This document shows positions 19,847 through 28,558 of a stretch of 64,000 bases of DNA, in pieces. The DNA comes from Chloroflexota bacterium (GTDB lineage Bacteria; Chloroflexota; Limnocylindria; Limnocylindrales; CSP1-4). The notes beneath the pieces were generated by a model, which made no database searches, had not been told where the DNA came from, and worked only from the letters and a program-made list of their open reading frames with translations. The stretch is from the NCBI GenBank assembly GCA_030447745.1, contig JAUJOH010000002.1, positions 308,081-372,080 on the forward strand. The letters run 5' to 3'. The translations under genes were made by a program, and so were the position numbers. How positions within the stretch are numbered: the first letter of the stretch is position 1; each line of letters opens with the position of its first letter.

Positions 19847-21091
19847 CTAGCGTCCCGGGGCGACGGGCTCGGCGCGGACCGAGGCTGCGGCCGCCAGGCC
19901 GCGTTCGAGGTCCGCCCGGAGGTCGTCGACGTCCTCCAGCCCGACGGAGATCCGGAGCGCGCCCGGTGCGATGCCGGCCTCCCGCAGCGCGGAGTCGTCC
20001 AGCTGCCGGTGCGTGGTGGACGGCGGATGGACGACCATCGTGTGGATGCTGCCGAGCGAGGCCGTCCGCTCGCTGAGCGTGAGGGCGTCGATGAACGCCT
20101 CGCCCGCGGCGCGGCCACCGGTCAGCTCGACCGCGAGCATTCCGCCTCCCCGCGCGAGCTGCCGGTCGGCCACGGCCCGCTGCGGGTGGGTGGTCAGCGA
20201 GGGGTGGACGACGCGCCGCACGCCGTCCTGACGCTCGAGCCATGCCGCCAGTGCCGCCGCCGTGTCGCTGTGGCGCTCCATCCGGACCGCGAGCGTCGGA
20301 AGGCCACGAAGGACGAGGAACGCGGCGAGCGGCGCGAGCGTGCCTCCGGTGTCGATCTGGACGTCCCGGACGGCCGCGACATCGTCGCGCGAGCCGACGA
20401 CGACGCCCGCCAGCACGTCGCTGTGGCCGGACAGGTACTTGGTCGCCGACTCGATCACGAGGTCCGCGCCGAGCTCGACCGGCCGGCAGAGGTACGGCGA
20501 CGCGAACGTGTTGTCGACGACGTACGCGGCGCCGTGTCGATGCGCGACGGCGGCGAGCGCCTCGTGATCGGCGACGACGATCATCGGGTTGGAGATCGTC
20601 TCCGCGTACAGGACCCGCGTGGGTGCCGACGCGACCGCGCGCTCCACGGCGGCGATGTCGGCGACGTCGACCCAGGCCACCTCGACGCCGAAGCGCGACA
20701 GCACGTTCGCGAGCAGCGCCCGGGTCGACCCGTAGACGGCGCGAGTCGCCACGATCCGGTCGCCCGCGGAGACGAGCGAGACGAGCGCCGCGTGGATCGC
20801 CGCCATGCCGGACGCGAACGCGTAGCCGCTCTCGGCTCCCTCCAGCTCCGCGACGGCCGAGGCCAGGGCGGCGGTCGTGGGGTTGTCGACCCGGCTGTAT
20901 GCGTAGCCCGGCTCGCGGGCCGTGAGGACGGCGCCCAGCTGTTCCGCGTCGGAGCTCGAGAAGGTCGCCGTCTGGTAGATCGGCACGGACGTGGGGCGCT
21001 GGACGAGGCCTGGCGGGCGCGAGGCGGCGCGGATCGCGCGGGTGGCGAAGCCCCGGGGCTCAGGCGCCCGGCGCTCGTCGTGTGGAGGCAC
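19847..21091 (-). CDS. trans-sulfuration PLP enzyme (cystathionine gamma-synthase/lyase or methionine gamma-lyase family)
   Basis: A 414-residue aspartate-aminotransferase-fold enzyme. YSRVDNPTTAALASAVAELE is the phosphate-loop region (YSR-x-x-NPT), EGAESGYAFASGMAAIHAAL carries the SGMAA cofactor loop, VVDNTFASPYLCRPVELGAD holds the Asp, and SATKYLSGHSDVLAG contains the Schiff-base Lys. TLSERTASLGSIHTMVVHP near the end has the SLG and substrate Arg region. Members interconvert cysteine, homocysteine and methionine precursors. The exact reaction cannot be settled: the family residues near the active site vary little. Its TAG is followed nine bases later by the proposed ResB start, so the two are probably one transcript. 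Confidence 0.9.
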   Translation of the reverse strand: MPPHDERRAPEPRGFATRAIRAASRPPGLVQRPTSVPIYQTATFSSSDAEQLGAVLTAREPGYAYSRVDNPTTAALASAVAELEGAESGYAFASGMAAIHAALVSLVSAGDRIVATRAVYGSTRALLANVLSRFGVEVAWVDVADIAAVERAVASAPTRVLYAETISNPMIVVADHEALAAVAHRHGAAYVVDNTFASPYLCRPVELGADLVIESATKYLSGHSDVLAGVVVGSRDDVAAVRDVQIDTGGTLAPLAAFLVLRGLPTLAVRMERHSDTAAALAAWLERQDGVRRVVHPSLTTHPQRAVADRQLARGGGMLAVELTGGRAAGEAFIDALTLSERTASLGSIHTMVVHPPSTTHRQLDDSALREAGIAPGALRISVGLEDVDDLRADLERGLAAAASVRAEPVAPGR

Positions 21092-21162
21092 GGTCCGATG
21101 CTACACCGCGACCGGCCACGGCCATCGGGAGCGCGACGGCGCGGCCAGCGTGCGCAGACCGG

Positions 21163-22401
21163 CTAGCCTGCGACGCCGGCCCGGCCGTGCTCCACGGGCA
21201 GACCCGCCACCCGGTTCTTGCCGCCCCGCTTCGAGATGTACATCGCCTGATCCGCGGCGATCATGAGGTCATCCGACGTGTGGCCGTCGTCCGGGAAGTT
21301 GACGACTCCGACGGACATCGACACGCGAGCGTCCGTTCCCGGCACGCTGAGCTCGGCGACGCCCTGGCGGATCTTCTCCGCGAGCACATAGGCCCCGGTC
21401 GCCTCCGTTTCCGGGAGCAGCACGACGAACTCGTCGCCGCCGTAGCGGGCGGCGGTGTCGATCCTGCGCACGCCGTCGCGGATCACCTCGCCCACGCCCC
21501 GGAGCACGCGGTCACCGACGAAGTGGCCGTAGCGATCGTTGACCATCTTGAGCTCGTCGAGGTCCATCATCAGCAGGCAGAAGCCGCGTCCGGACCGTGC
21601 GCTCCGGGCTATCTCGCGCTCGACGGCCGCGAAGAAGAAGGTCCGGTTGAACAGGCCCGTCAGCGGGTCGACCGTCGACAGCCGGATCGCGGCGTCGCGC
21701 GACCGACGCTGCTCGCGCGCGTTCACCATCCCGACGTAGGCCAGCAGGATCAGGGCGGTCAGGTTGATCCCGACGGTCGCGATCCCGTCGGCGCTGAGCG
21801 GGGTGTCCGCTCCGGCGGTCAGCGCCACGAGGTAGCCGAGGCTCCCGGCGGCCGCGAGCGCGACGGTGGCGCGGGGACTGACCACGAGCGCGGCGCCACC
21901 GACGATGAGCGGGAAGACAAAGAAGAAGGGGCTCTCCTCGCGACCCGTCAGGACGACGAGCAGCGTGGCGAGCGTCAGCGCGACGGAGCCCTCGACCACG
22001 AACCTGGCCGGCCCGAGGGTCTCGGCCGGCAGCAGGTCGTGCACGACGAGCACGAAGAGGCCGGCGATGGCCAGCAGCACGAAGATCATGGCCTGGTTCT
22101 CGCGCCACAGGCCGGTCACGGCGACGATCGTCGAGGAGGCAAGGATGAACACCCAGCTGACGATCCGCACCACGCGGTCGTACGCCATCGTCGGGGTCTC
22201 GGCGCCGCCGCTCAACTCCTCCGGCTGCTGACCGGCGACGGTCGCCGCCTCGATGGCCCGACGGTCGTTGGCGGCGGACGCCGCGCGCCGAGCCAGCACG
22301 CCACGACGGCGCATCAGCGGGCGCAGCAGCACGGCGGCCATGACCGCCAGATTGGCGAGCACCGCGACCACGGCGAGGGTCAGGACCGGCTCGACCGGCA
22401 T
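21163..22401 (-). CDS. membrane diguanylate cyclase (7 TM + GGDEF)
   Basis: Seven hydrophobic segments fill residues 5-260 (from VLTLAVVAVLANLAVMAAVL to ATVGINLTALILLAYVGMV). A GGDEF domain follows: STVDPLTGLFNRTFF, MMDLDELKMVNDRYGHFVGD, and the active-site ARYGGDEFVVLLPETEA. RRID five residues before GGDEF matches the RxxD inhibitory I-site, so product feedback is expected. The enzyme would make c-di-GMP from two GTP at the inner membrane face in response to an unknown membrane cue. ATG 22401 is preceded by GGAGG. A second GGDEF protein is encoded at 54.5 kb; no EAL or HD-GYP protein lies in the window. Confidence 0.93.
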   Translation of the reverse strand: MPVEPVLTLAVVAVLANLAVMAAVLLRPLMRRRGVLARRAASAANDRRAIEAATVAGQQPEELSGGAETPTMAYDRVVRIVSWVFILASSTIVAVTGLWRENQAMIFVLLAIAGLFVLVVHDLLPAETLGPARFVVEGSVALTLATLLVVLTGREESPFFFVFPLIVGGAALVVSPRATVALAAAGSLGYLVALTAGADTPLSADGIATVGINLTALILLAYVGMVNAREQRRSRDAAIRLSTVDPLTGLFNRTFFFAAVEREIARSARSGRGFCLLMMDLDELKMVNDRYGHFVGDRVLRGVGEVIRDGVRRIDTAARYGGDEFVVLLPETEATGAYVLAEKIRQGVAELSVPGTDARVSMSVGVVNFPDDGHTSDDLMIAADQAMYISKRGGKNRVAGLPVEHGRAGVAG

Positions 22402-22583
22402 CGCGCGGCGACCTCCAGGGTTCGCGAGCACCCCGGCACTCGCTCGGAGTCCGCATCTTAGCCGCAACACTGCGTGCGGCCGGCCTCCGGCCCGATCCAC
22501 CGTTGCGTCGCCGCACCGGACGACCACCGACGTCACGGTCGGTCAGCCCGCGACGGCGATTCTCGTACGCAGTGCGAGGGCGG

Positions 22584-23135
22584 TCAGCGCGTTCCCCGCT
22601 GGTAGGTCTGCTTCACCATCCGCAGGTACACGAACGTCTCTGTGTCACGGACACCGTCGACCGTCCGGAGCTTGTCGGCCAGGAACGCGAGAAGCGCCTC
22701 GTTGTTCTTGCAGACGACCCCGATCAGGAGATCGAAGGCGCCCGCCGTGATCACGACGTAGTCGACCTCTTCGAAGCCTGACACGGCGTCCGCCACCTGG
22801 ATCAGCCGGTTCCCCTCGCAGCGGACGCCGATCATGGCCCGCTGCTGGAAGCCGAGCTTCAGCGGGTCGGTCACGCCGACGACCTGGAGGATGCCCCGGT
22901 CGACCAGACGGTTGGTCCGGGCACGAACCGCCGCCTCGGAGACGCCGAGCTCGGCTGCGATCTGCGTGAAGGGCCGCCGTCCGTCCTGCTGGAGATGCTC
23001 GATGATCCGCTTGTCGAGCTCGGAGACCTCCTCGCCGCCGCGGGTCGAGGCGCCGCGGGCGGAGCCGCCGCGGGCGGAGCCGCCGCGGATCGATCCGCCG
23101 CCGGTCGAGCCGCCGCGCGCAGTCGGGCCGCTCAT
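22584..23135 (-). CDS. Lrp/AsnC family transcriptional regulator
   Basis: A 183-residue regulator. Residues 1-35 are a Gly/Ser/Arg repeat (GGSARGGSARGASTRGG), unusual for the family. The HTH follows: ELDKRIIEHLQQDGRRPF, then QIAAELGVSEAAVRARTNRL. The C-terminal RAM ligand domain spans about residues 95-180 (MIGVRCEGNRLIQVADAV to FVYLRMVKQTYQRG). Members sense amino acids and form dimers to octamers on DNA. Its ATG overlaps the stop of the LLM oxidoreductase upstream by one base, so the two are co-translated; the regulator may control that enzyme. The repeat is encoded by a near-tandem GC-rich DNA repeat (about 23040-23115) and could vary in length. Confidence 0.9.
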   Translation of the reverse strand: MSGPTARGGSTGGGSIRGGSARGGSARGASTRGGEEVSELDKRIIEHLQQDGRRPFTQIAAELGVSEAAVRARTNRLVDRGILQVVGVTDPLKLGFQQRAMIGVRCEGNRLIQVADAVSGFEEVDYVVITAGAFDLLIGVVCKNNEALLAFLADKLRTVDGVRDTETFVYLRMVKQTYQRGTR

Positions 23136-24100
23136 CAGGCGTCGAGGAGCTGCAGGATCGGCTCGAGCTGTGCGATCGAGGCCGAAGTGATCGGATCGAG
23201 CACCAGCTGCACCTCAGAGATACCGGCCGCCGCGTAGGCTCGGAGGCCGTCGGCCACGTTCTCGGCGGAACCCTCCAGCGGCGGAACGGCCATCCGCTCC
23301 GACGTGTCGCCCATCTCCCGCCCGGTGCCGCCCGGGAAGCGAACCAGCACCGCGACGGTGCGCGAGACGTCACCCGGGTCGCGACCCGCCGCGCGCGCAG
23401 CCGCGTCGACTCGCTCCCGAAGCAGCGCAACACCCCGCGGGGAGTTCCCGGTGTCGGCGTACCACGCGTTCCACGCGTCGATGTGCGGCGCGGTGATCGC
23501 GAGCATCCGTTCGCCGCTCGAACCAACCAGCACTGGTGGTCCGCCCGGCGTCGGTCCCCGTGGGACGAGCTCGCAGTCGCGGGCGCTGTAGAAGCGGCCT
23601 TCGACGTCAACGGCGCCGTCGCGAAGCAGCCCGCGGATGATGGAGAACGCTTCCTCGAAGCGCGAGATCCGGTGGTCGAAGGGGATGCCGAAAGCACGAA
23701 ACTCGGTCTGGTTCCAGCCGGCGCCGAGCCCGAGGATGAAACGTCCGCCCGTGATCTCGTCGAGCGCATCGGCCTGCTTCGCAAGGACGGCCGGGTTGTG
23801 GAAGGCGGTGCATGCGACGAGCGGACCGATCGCCACCCGGCTCGTGACCGCGCCGAGCGCCGCGAGCGACGTCCACGCTTCCCATGGCCCACGCGTGGAG
23901 CCGTCGGCGAAGCGGTACAGGAGATGCTCGCCCAGCCACAGTGCGTCGAGGCCGATGTCCTCCGCGCGCCGGGCCATGTCGCGCAGCTCCGGCCAGCGCA
24001 CCTCACGCTCGACCTCCGGCAGCTGGACGCCGACCCGGAGCGGTCGCCGCGACGAGGCGGCCGGGCGGTCGAACCGGCTGGCGGAGGGGCCCAACGTCAC
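23135..24100 (-). CDS. LLM class (luciferase-like) F420-dependent oxidoreductase
   Basis: A 321-residue TIM-barrel protein. LRVGVQLPEVEREVRWPEL opens the barrel, ARRAEDIGLDALWLGEHLLY follows, then VAIGPLVACTAFHNPAVLA, and GGRFILGLGAGWNQTEFRAF is the strongly conserved cofactor-binding strand-loop of F420-using luciferase-like enzymes. PVLVGSSGERMLAITAPHID is the later conserved block. Members transfer hydride between F420H2 and varied substrates; the substrate here is unknown. I use GTG 24100, which starts shortly before the barrel; an ATG at 24133 would add 11 basic residues. It is followed with a one-base overlap by the Lrp regulator. Confidence 0.88.
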   Translation of the reverse strand: MTLGPSASRFDRPAASSRRPLRVGVQLPEVEREVRWPELRDMARRAEDIGLDALWLGEHLLYRFADGSTRGPWEAWTSLAALGAVTSRVAIGPLVACTAFHNPAVLAKQADALDEITGGRFILGLGAGWNQTEFRAFGIPFDHRISRFEEAFSIIRGLLRDGAVDVEGRFYSARDCELVPRGPTPGGPPVLVGSSGERMLAITAPHIDAWNAWYADTGNSPRGVALLRERVDAAARAAGRDPGDVSRTVAVLVRFPGGTGREMGDTSERMAVPPLEGSAENVADGLRAYAAAGISEVQLVLDPITSASIAQLEPILQLLDA

Positions 24101-24189
24101 ACGGCGACGATAGCGCCTGCAAGCGCGCTGCAAGCGGCCGGGTCGCGGCCGTCGGGCCGCCGCCCGTCCGCGCCGCGCATCGTACCTGG

Positions 24190-24594
24190 ATGCGACGACA
24201 GCTCGCCCTCGCTCAGGGGGCGTACTACCTGGCGTCCGGCCTCTGGCCGCTCGTCTCGATGCGGACGTTCGAGCTTGTCACGGGTCCGAAGGTGGATCGT
24301 TGGCTCGTCCGGATGGTCGGCCTGCTGGCCGCGACCATCGGCGGCGTCCTGACCGTCCGTGCGGCTCGTCCGACGCCGAGTCACGCCCCGGACGCGCTGC
24401 TCGCAGGTGGCTCCGCGCTCGCTTTCGCGGCCGTGGACGTCGTCTATGTGGCTCGAGGCCGGATCTCGCGGGCCTATCTGGCTGACGCCGTCGTGGAGCT
24501 TGTCCTCGCGGGGGGCTGGGTGCTCGTGTCTCGCGAGCGACCTCGGCCACCGGGGAGTCGCCCGCCATCCGAGGGGCCGGCGGGCCTCCCCTAA
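24190..24594 (+). CDS. small integral membrane protein, unknown
   Basis: This 134-residue protein has about four hydrophobic segments: LALAQGAYYLASGLWPLVSM, VRMVGLLAATIGGVLTVRAA, LLAGGSALAFAAVDVVYVA and LADAVVELVLAGGWVLV, with a Pro/Arg tail. ATG 24190 gives the first segment cleanly. A similar layout occurs in uncharacterised four-helix membrane proteins of Actinobacteria and Chloroflexota, but I know no function. It converges on the next gene and their stop codons overlap by four bases (24591-24594). Confidence 0.7.
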   Translation: MRRQLALAQGAYYLASGLWPLVSMRTFELVTGPKVDRWLVRMVGLLAATIGGVLTVRAARPTPSHAPDALLAGGSALAFAAVDVVYVARGRISRAYLADAVVELVLAGGWVLVSRERPRPPGSRPPSEGPAGLP

Positions 24595-25010
24595 CGCCGG
24601 AGGCGAGCCGCTTCGTGCGCGTCGCGGTACTCGGCGCGCAGGAGGTCGACGTGGGCCCGCGCCTCGAGCGCGGCGGCGGAGCCCGGTTCCGTATCGGCGG
24701 CACGCCGCTCGGCGGTGCGCCAGTCGGCCAGGATGAGATGGATCTCGCGGGCCGTTCGGGCGATGGACGTGGTCGGCGCGTCACCATGGCCGGAGGCGAT
24801 CATCCCCTGGGCGTCCGCGGACAGCCCCCGCTGGCGTACCGTCTGGCCGACCAGCCGTCCGGCGATCTCCTCGACCTCCGCCGCCAGCTGAAGCAACCGG
24901 GGATGCCCAGATGCCAGCTCTCGCTTCTCGCGCTCGAGCACCTCGAGCGCCTCGAGATCCGCCAACAGCGCGTCCGAGGTTGCGCGAAGCGCCCTCCCGG
25001 TCTCTGACAC
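24591..25010 (-). CDS. hypothetical helical (coiled-coil) protein
   Basis: The 139 residues are almost entirely amphipathic helix: RALRATSDALLADLEALEVL, then EREKRELASGHPRLLQLAAE and VEEIAGRLVGQTVRQRGL, later ARTAREIHLILADWRTAERR. Heptad-like Leu/Ala spacing suggests a coiled coil or helical bundle. I recognise no family. GTG 25010 is chosen because GAGGAGG precedes it by six bases. It lies 65 bp downstream of tRNA-Pro(TGG) on the same strand. It has no membrane segment and no cysteines in the mature region apart from one at the very start. Confidence 0.65.
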   Translation of the reverse strand: MSETGRALRATSDALLADLEALEVLEREKRELASGHPRLLQLAAEVEEIAGRLVGQTVRQRGLSADAQGMIASGHGDAPTTSIARTAREIHLILADWRTAERRAADTEPGSAAALEARAHVDLLRAEYRDAHEAARLRR

Positions 25011-25075
25011 GCAGACCCTCCTCGTTGCGATCCGGGCAGGATCGATGCGTTCTCCCGCACGGCCCGAACGGGAGC

Positions 25076-25152
25076 TGGTCGGGGCGGTGGGATTCGAACC
25101 CACGATCTCGTGCTCCCAAAGCACGTGCGATGCCAGGCTTCGCTACACCCCG
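25076..25152 (-). tRNA. tRNA-Pro (anticodon TGG)
   Basis: On the minus strand the acceptor CGGGGTG pairs with CGCCCCG (one G-T pair), followed by A and encoded CCA. The anticodon stem CGTGC/GCACG encloses TTTGGGA (anticodon TGG). GGTTCGAATCC is the canonical T loop. 77 nt with CCA; it reads CCA/CCG and other proline codons by wobble. Confidence 0.96.
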
Positions 25153-25751
25153 GACCGTTGACCACCGAGACTGCACGGACCCTCGGTCGAGCCGCGGCGA
25201 CGGACCCCGCCCGTCTCGCACGCGCCGGTGAACCCTTCACAGCACCGCCGGACGAGGAGCGCGATGGGATCCACCACCTCCGACCCCGCGATCATACCGT
25301 CACCGGAGCGGTTGACGGCCCGTCACGTCATGGCCGCGCCGGGCGGTCCGCGGTGCCGCGAGACTGCCCGCGTCCTCGCCTCGTCCGGTGGGCCCGGACG
25401 TTGTCCCGATCGCGCACACCGAGTCGCGCACATCGGCGCTCAGGCGTAACGGCGTTGTAGCGCGTCGGGCGGCACAACACCGGACGGCTCCTCGTCCCAG
25501 ACCATGACGCCGGGCGGTAACTGGCAGGCTGATGGACCGCCCGGCGTCGCCATGTCCGAACGTTGGCTGCCTGTCTCGTGCAGCCGGAAGCCGCCGACCG
25601 ATGACCCGGCGAGCGACCTAGACTGTTGCCGCCGCATTCCCGACCGAACCGTTCGAGGACCAACTTGCACGCTCGCCGCACCCCGTCCGATGCTCGCGCC
25701 ACCCCGGGGAGTCGGGACGTCCATGCCGGCCGCAGCCCTGCCAGGTGCGCG
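25153..25751. other. 599-bp gap upstream of the LCP gene
   Basis: No frame here looks like protein. The only clear structure is the long inverted repeat at 25506-25548, listed separately. The gap lies upstream of the divergent tRNA and LCP genes and so should hold both promoters; I cannot place them with confidence. Confidence 0.45.
25506..25548. promoter_or_regulatory. 13-bp inverted repeat, 17-base spacer
   Basis: GACGCCGGGCGGT (25506-25518) is the exact reverse complement of ACCGCCCGGCGTC (25536-25548). It lies about 200 bp before the LCP gene. It could form a stable RNA stem or be an operator; no T-run follows on either strand. Confidence 0.4.
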
Positions 25752-27122
25752 GTGAACCCCCGCCCGGCCGGGTCCCCAGACCAGCGCGAGGCGACATCCG
25801 CGCCCGACGACCGAGCCAGACTCGCCGCGGCGGGTCTGTCGGCCGTCGTGCCCGGGCTGGGACAGCTCGCGAACGGAGACGTCCGGCTGGCGGCCGCGTT
25901 CGCGCTCCCGGTGCTCGGGTTCGTGGCCGCGGTCTGCCTGCTCGTGCAGCTGACCTCGCCGACGAGGGTCGCGGCGGCCCTCGTCGTCCCCTCGGCGGTC
26001 GGTGGCCTGCTCATCCTGAACGGCCTCCTGCTGCTGTGGCGGCTGGCATCAGTCGGCCAGGCGTTCCTCGACGGGCGCTACCCGGCACGCCCTGGCGGCC
26101 GGGCGTGGATCGGTCTCGCATTCGTGATGGTCTTCGTGGCCGCCCCTCACGCGCTGGGCAGCCTGGTCGGCTCAGGACTCCAGAGCTTCGGGCGGGTCTT
26201 CGAGCGGCCGCCGGGGTCCGTTGCGCCGCCGGCCGGACCGGGCACGACCGAGCGGCTGAACGTGTTGCTGATCGGCGTGGACGCCGCCCCGGGCCGCACG
26301 GCATTGCTGACCGACACGCTGATGGTCGCGTCGCTGGACCCGGTGGGCGAGACGGTCACGATGCTGTCCCTGCCGCGCGATCTGGTCGATGTCCCGATGT
26401 CCGGCGGCCGGACGTGGGAGCCGAAGCTGAACTCGCTGATGAACTACGCCGACCGCAACCCTGACGAGTTTCCGGAGGGCGGCACGGCGGCGCTGCGCGA
26501 CGCGATCGGGACCCTGCTAGAGATCGAGATCCACCATCACGCGATCGTCGACATGGCGGGGTTCGCGAAGATGGTCGACGCCGTCGGCGGCGTCGACGTC
26601 GATGTCGCCCGCGACCTCAACGACCCGAAGTACGACGGGTTCGGCGGCGACCGCCGCGGGTGGTCGATCACCGCCGGGCGCCATCACCTCGACGGTGTGA
26701 ACGCCCTCGCCTACGCTCGGATCCGCCGTTCGGCGGGCGAGACGGACTTCACGCGGGCCCAGCGGCAGCAGCAGATCCTCGTCGCCATCCGCAACGCCGC
26801 CGTGCGAGGCGACACACTGCTGTTCCGGCTGCCGGCGCTGCTCGACGCGGTCGGCGACACGATCCGCACGGACCTCCCGCCAGATCGTCTGCCAGACCTC
26901 GCAGCGCTCGCCCAGGAGATCGACGGCCGCCGAACCGTCCGGATCGTGCTGCGGGACCCCCTCGTCGCGTCCGGGATGAACGAATACGGCTCGGTCCAGA
27001 TCCCGGACGTCGCCGCCATTCGCGCGGTCGCGGCGGCCGCCTTCAGCAAGCCCGGCGTGCCTCCCCGGCCATGGCCGACACAGGAGCCGTCCGCTGCACC
27101 GGCAGCCTCCGGCGCGCCGTAG
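25752..27122 (+). CDS. LytR-CpsA-Psr (LCP) family protein with polytopic N-terminus
   Basis: A 456-residue protein. Residues 20-150 hold four hydrophobic segments (LSAVVPGLGQLANGD, AAFALPVLGFVAAVCLLVQL, VVPSAVGGLLILNGLLLLWR, AWIGLAFVMVFVAAPHALG). The LCP domain follows: RLNVLLIGVDAAPGRTALLT, then DTLMVASLDPVGETVTMLS and LPRDLVDVPM with the catalytic Arg region, then KLNSLMNYADRN and NALAYARIRRSAGETDFTRA with the second Arg cluster. LCP enzymes attach polyprenyl-linked polysaccharides to peptidoglycan outside the membrane. The usual single anchor is replaced here by four spans. Start is GTG 25752; residues upstream are non-protein. The rhamnose genes at 40-43 kb could feed the polymer it transfers, which is inference. 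Confidence 0.9.
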   Translation: MNPRPAGSPDQREATSAPDDRARLAAAGLSAVVPGLGQLANGDVRLAAAFALPVLGFVAAVCLLVQLTSPTRVAAALVVPSAVGGLLILNGLLLLWRLASVGQAFLDGRYPARPGGRAWIGLAFVMVFVAAPHALGSLVGSGLQSFGRVFERPPGSVAPPAGPGTTERLNVLLIGVDAAPGRTALLTDTLMVASLDPVGETVTMLSLPRDLVDVPMSGGRTWEPKLNSLMNYADRNPDEFPEGGTAALRDAIGTLLEIEIHHHAIVDMAGFAKMVDAVGGVDVDVARDLNDPKYDGFGGDRRGWSITAGRHHLDGVNALAYARIRRSAGETDFTRAQRQQQILVAIRNAAVRGDTLLFRLPALLDAVGDTIRTDLPPDRLPDLAALAQEIDGRRTVRIVLRDPLVASGMNEYGSVQIPDVAAIRAVAAAAFSKPGVPPRPWPTQEPSAAPAASGAP

Positions 27123-27174
27123 CGGCCTGCCTGGGCGTACTCCGCCGCCGACTTCCGCGTCTGGCCATCGTGCG

Positions 27175-27816
27175 TCATCCGAAGCCAAGCTCGTGGAGGA
27201 GCGGCGCCATCCGCCGGGCCGCGCGCGCCCGGTGCGAGACCCGGTTCTTCTCGGCGTCGGACCACAGGCCAAAGGTCCGGCCGCCGGGCGCCTCGCGGGC
27301 CGGTTCGAAGATCGGATCGTAGCCGAAGCCGCCGTCACCGCGCGGCTCGGTCGCAATGCGGCCCGGGCAGATCCCGCGGCGTGTGATCACCGGCAGCCCG
27401 CCCCGCGCACCGGCCCGGTCCGGCAGGGCGAGGGCCAGGGCGCAGACGTAGCGAGCTCCGCGAGCCGATGCCGGAAGACCTTCGAGCGCGGCGAGGAGCT
27501 TGCGGTTGTTCTGTGCATCGTCCGCGTGCTCGCCCGCGTACCGACGCGTCCGGACGCCCGGCGCTCCGCCCAGTGCGTCGACCTCGATCCCGGAGTCGTC
27601 GGCGAGTGCCGGGAGCGCCGTCGCGCGGACCGCCCAGCGAGCCTTGCTCGCCGCGTTGCCCTCGAACGTCGTGGCGTCCTCGACCGGTTCGCCCGGGACG
27701 CCCAGCTCGTCGAGCGACACGAGCTGCGTGGTCTCCAGCGCGAGCAGCTTGCGCAGCTCGCCGAGCTTGTGCGCGGAGCGGGTCGCGACGACGAGCCGCG
27801 GACGGGACGCCACCAC
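27175..27816 (-). CDS. rdgB: XTP/dITP diphosphatase (RdgB/HAM1)
   Basis: A 213-residue house-cleaning pyrophosphatase that removes dITP, XTP and similar non-canonical nucleotides from the pool. The opening LVVATRSAHKLGELRKLL is the (T/S)xNxxK-type substrate loop, here TRSAHK. LADDSGIEVDALGGAPGV holds the metal-binding acidic loop, RRYAGEHADDAQNN follows, and GFGYDPIFEP with SHRARAARRM are the C-terminal signatures. The start is GTG 27816 (a second GTG follows at 27813), seven bases after the rph stop. It is the last gene of the tight run parvulin-mazG-rph-rdgB; rph-rdgB pairing is common in bacteria. Confidence 0.95.
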   Translation of the reverse strand: MVASRPRLVVATRSAHKLGELRKLLALETTQLVSLDELGVPGEPVEDATTFEGNAASKARWAVRATALPALADDSGIEVDALGGAPGVRTRRYAGEHADDAQNNRKLLAALEGLPASARGARYVCALALALPDRAGARGGLPVITRRGICPGRIATEPRGDGGFGYDPIFEPAREAPGGRTFGLWSDAEKNRVSHRARAARRMAPLLHELGFG

Positions 27817-27823
27817 GTCTAGC

Positions 27824-28558
27824 TCAGCGGCGGACCGTCGCGAGCGCCTCGGCCTGGGCCTGGAACAGGCGCTCGAGGCCATCGCCGGCGAGATCGAGCA
27901 GCCCGTCCACGTCGGCCCGGTCGAACGGCTTGCCCTCGGCCGTGCCCTGGAGCTCGACGTAGGTGCCCGCGTCCGTGCCGACGACATTGAAGTCGACGTC
28001 CGCGCGCGAGTCCTCCGGGTAGTCGAGGTCGAGGAACGGCACGCCGTCGACGATCCCGACGCTGACGGCGGCGATCTTCGAGACCAGCAGCCGCTCCATC
28101 CCGTAGGTGATGAGGGCGGCCCCGAGCGCAACGTACCCGCCCGTGATCGACGCCGTCCGCGTCCCGCCGTCCGCCTGGAGGACGTCGCAGTCGACCGTGA
28201 TCGTCCGCTCGCCGAGCCGGGCCAGGTCGACGACGCCGCGCAGCGACCGGCCGATCAGCCGCTGGATCTCGTGCGTCCGCCCACCGACGCGGCCCTTGAC
28301 CGATTCGCGGTCTGTCCGCTCGGCCGTGGCGCGCGGAAGCATGGCGTACTCCGCGGTGACCCAACCCGTGCCCTTGCCACGCAGGTGCGGCGGCACCCGG
28401 TCGGCGATCGTGGCGGCGCACAGCACCTCCGTGTCGCCGACCCGGATCCGGCACGACCCCTCGGCCCACTTCTGGACGCCGAGCGTCAGCGTGATCGGTC
28501 GCAGCTGGGTCGGGCCGCGGCCGTCGGCACGCACGACTCCCCGGTTCCCGATCGTCAC
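27824..28558 (-). CDS. rph: ribonuclease PH
   Basis: A 244-residue 3'-to-5' phosphorolytic exonuclease that trims tRNA 3' ends as a hexamer. [20 protein letters not shown] is the family opening, [18 protein letters not shown] the substrate-binding block with the RNase PH signature, [16 protein letters not shown] the phosphate/RNA-binding Arg cluster, and [19 protein letters not shown] the active-site strand. Length is typical. GTG 28558 follows GGAGGAG and overlaps the mazG stop by four bases (GTGA). CCA is encoded in both tRNA genes of the window, so Rph trimming must expose rather than remove it. Confidence 0.97.
   Translation of the reverse strand: MTIGNRGVVRADGRGPTQLRPITLTLGVQKWAEGSCRIRVGDTEVLCAATIADRVPPHLRGKGTGWVTAEYAMLPRATAERTDRESVKGRVGGRTHEIQRLIGRSLRGVVDLARLGERTITVDCDVLQADGGTRTASITGGYVALGAALITYGMERLLVSKIAAVSVGIVDGVPFLDLDYPEDSRADVDFNVVGTDAGTYVELQGTAEGKPFDRADVDGLLDLAGDGLERLFQAQAEALATVRR

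Noticed and set aside
17972..21166. Plus-strand frame of more than 1000 codons across PucR, ResB and the trans-sulfuration gene
   Set aside because: It is exactly antisense to three genes with clear family motifs, and its translation is Arg/Asp/His-rich with no domain. Long antisense frames are expected at 70% GC.
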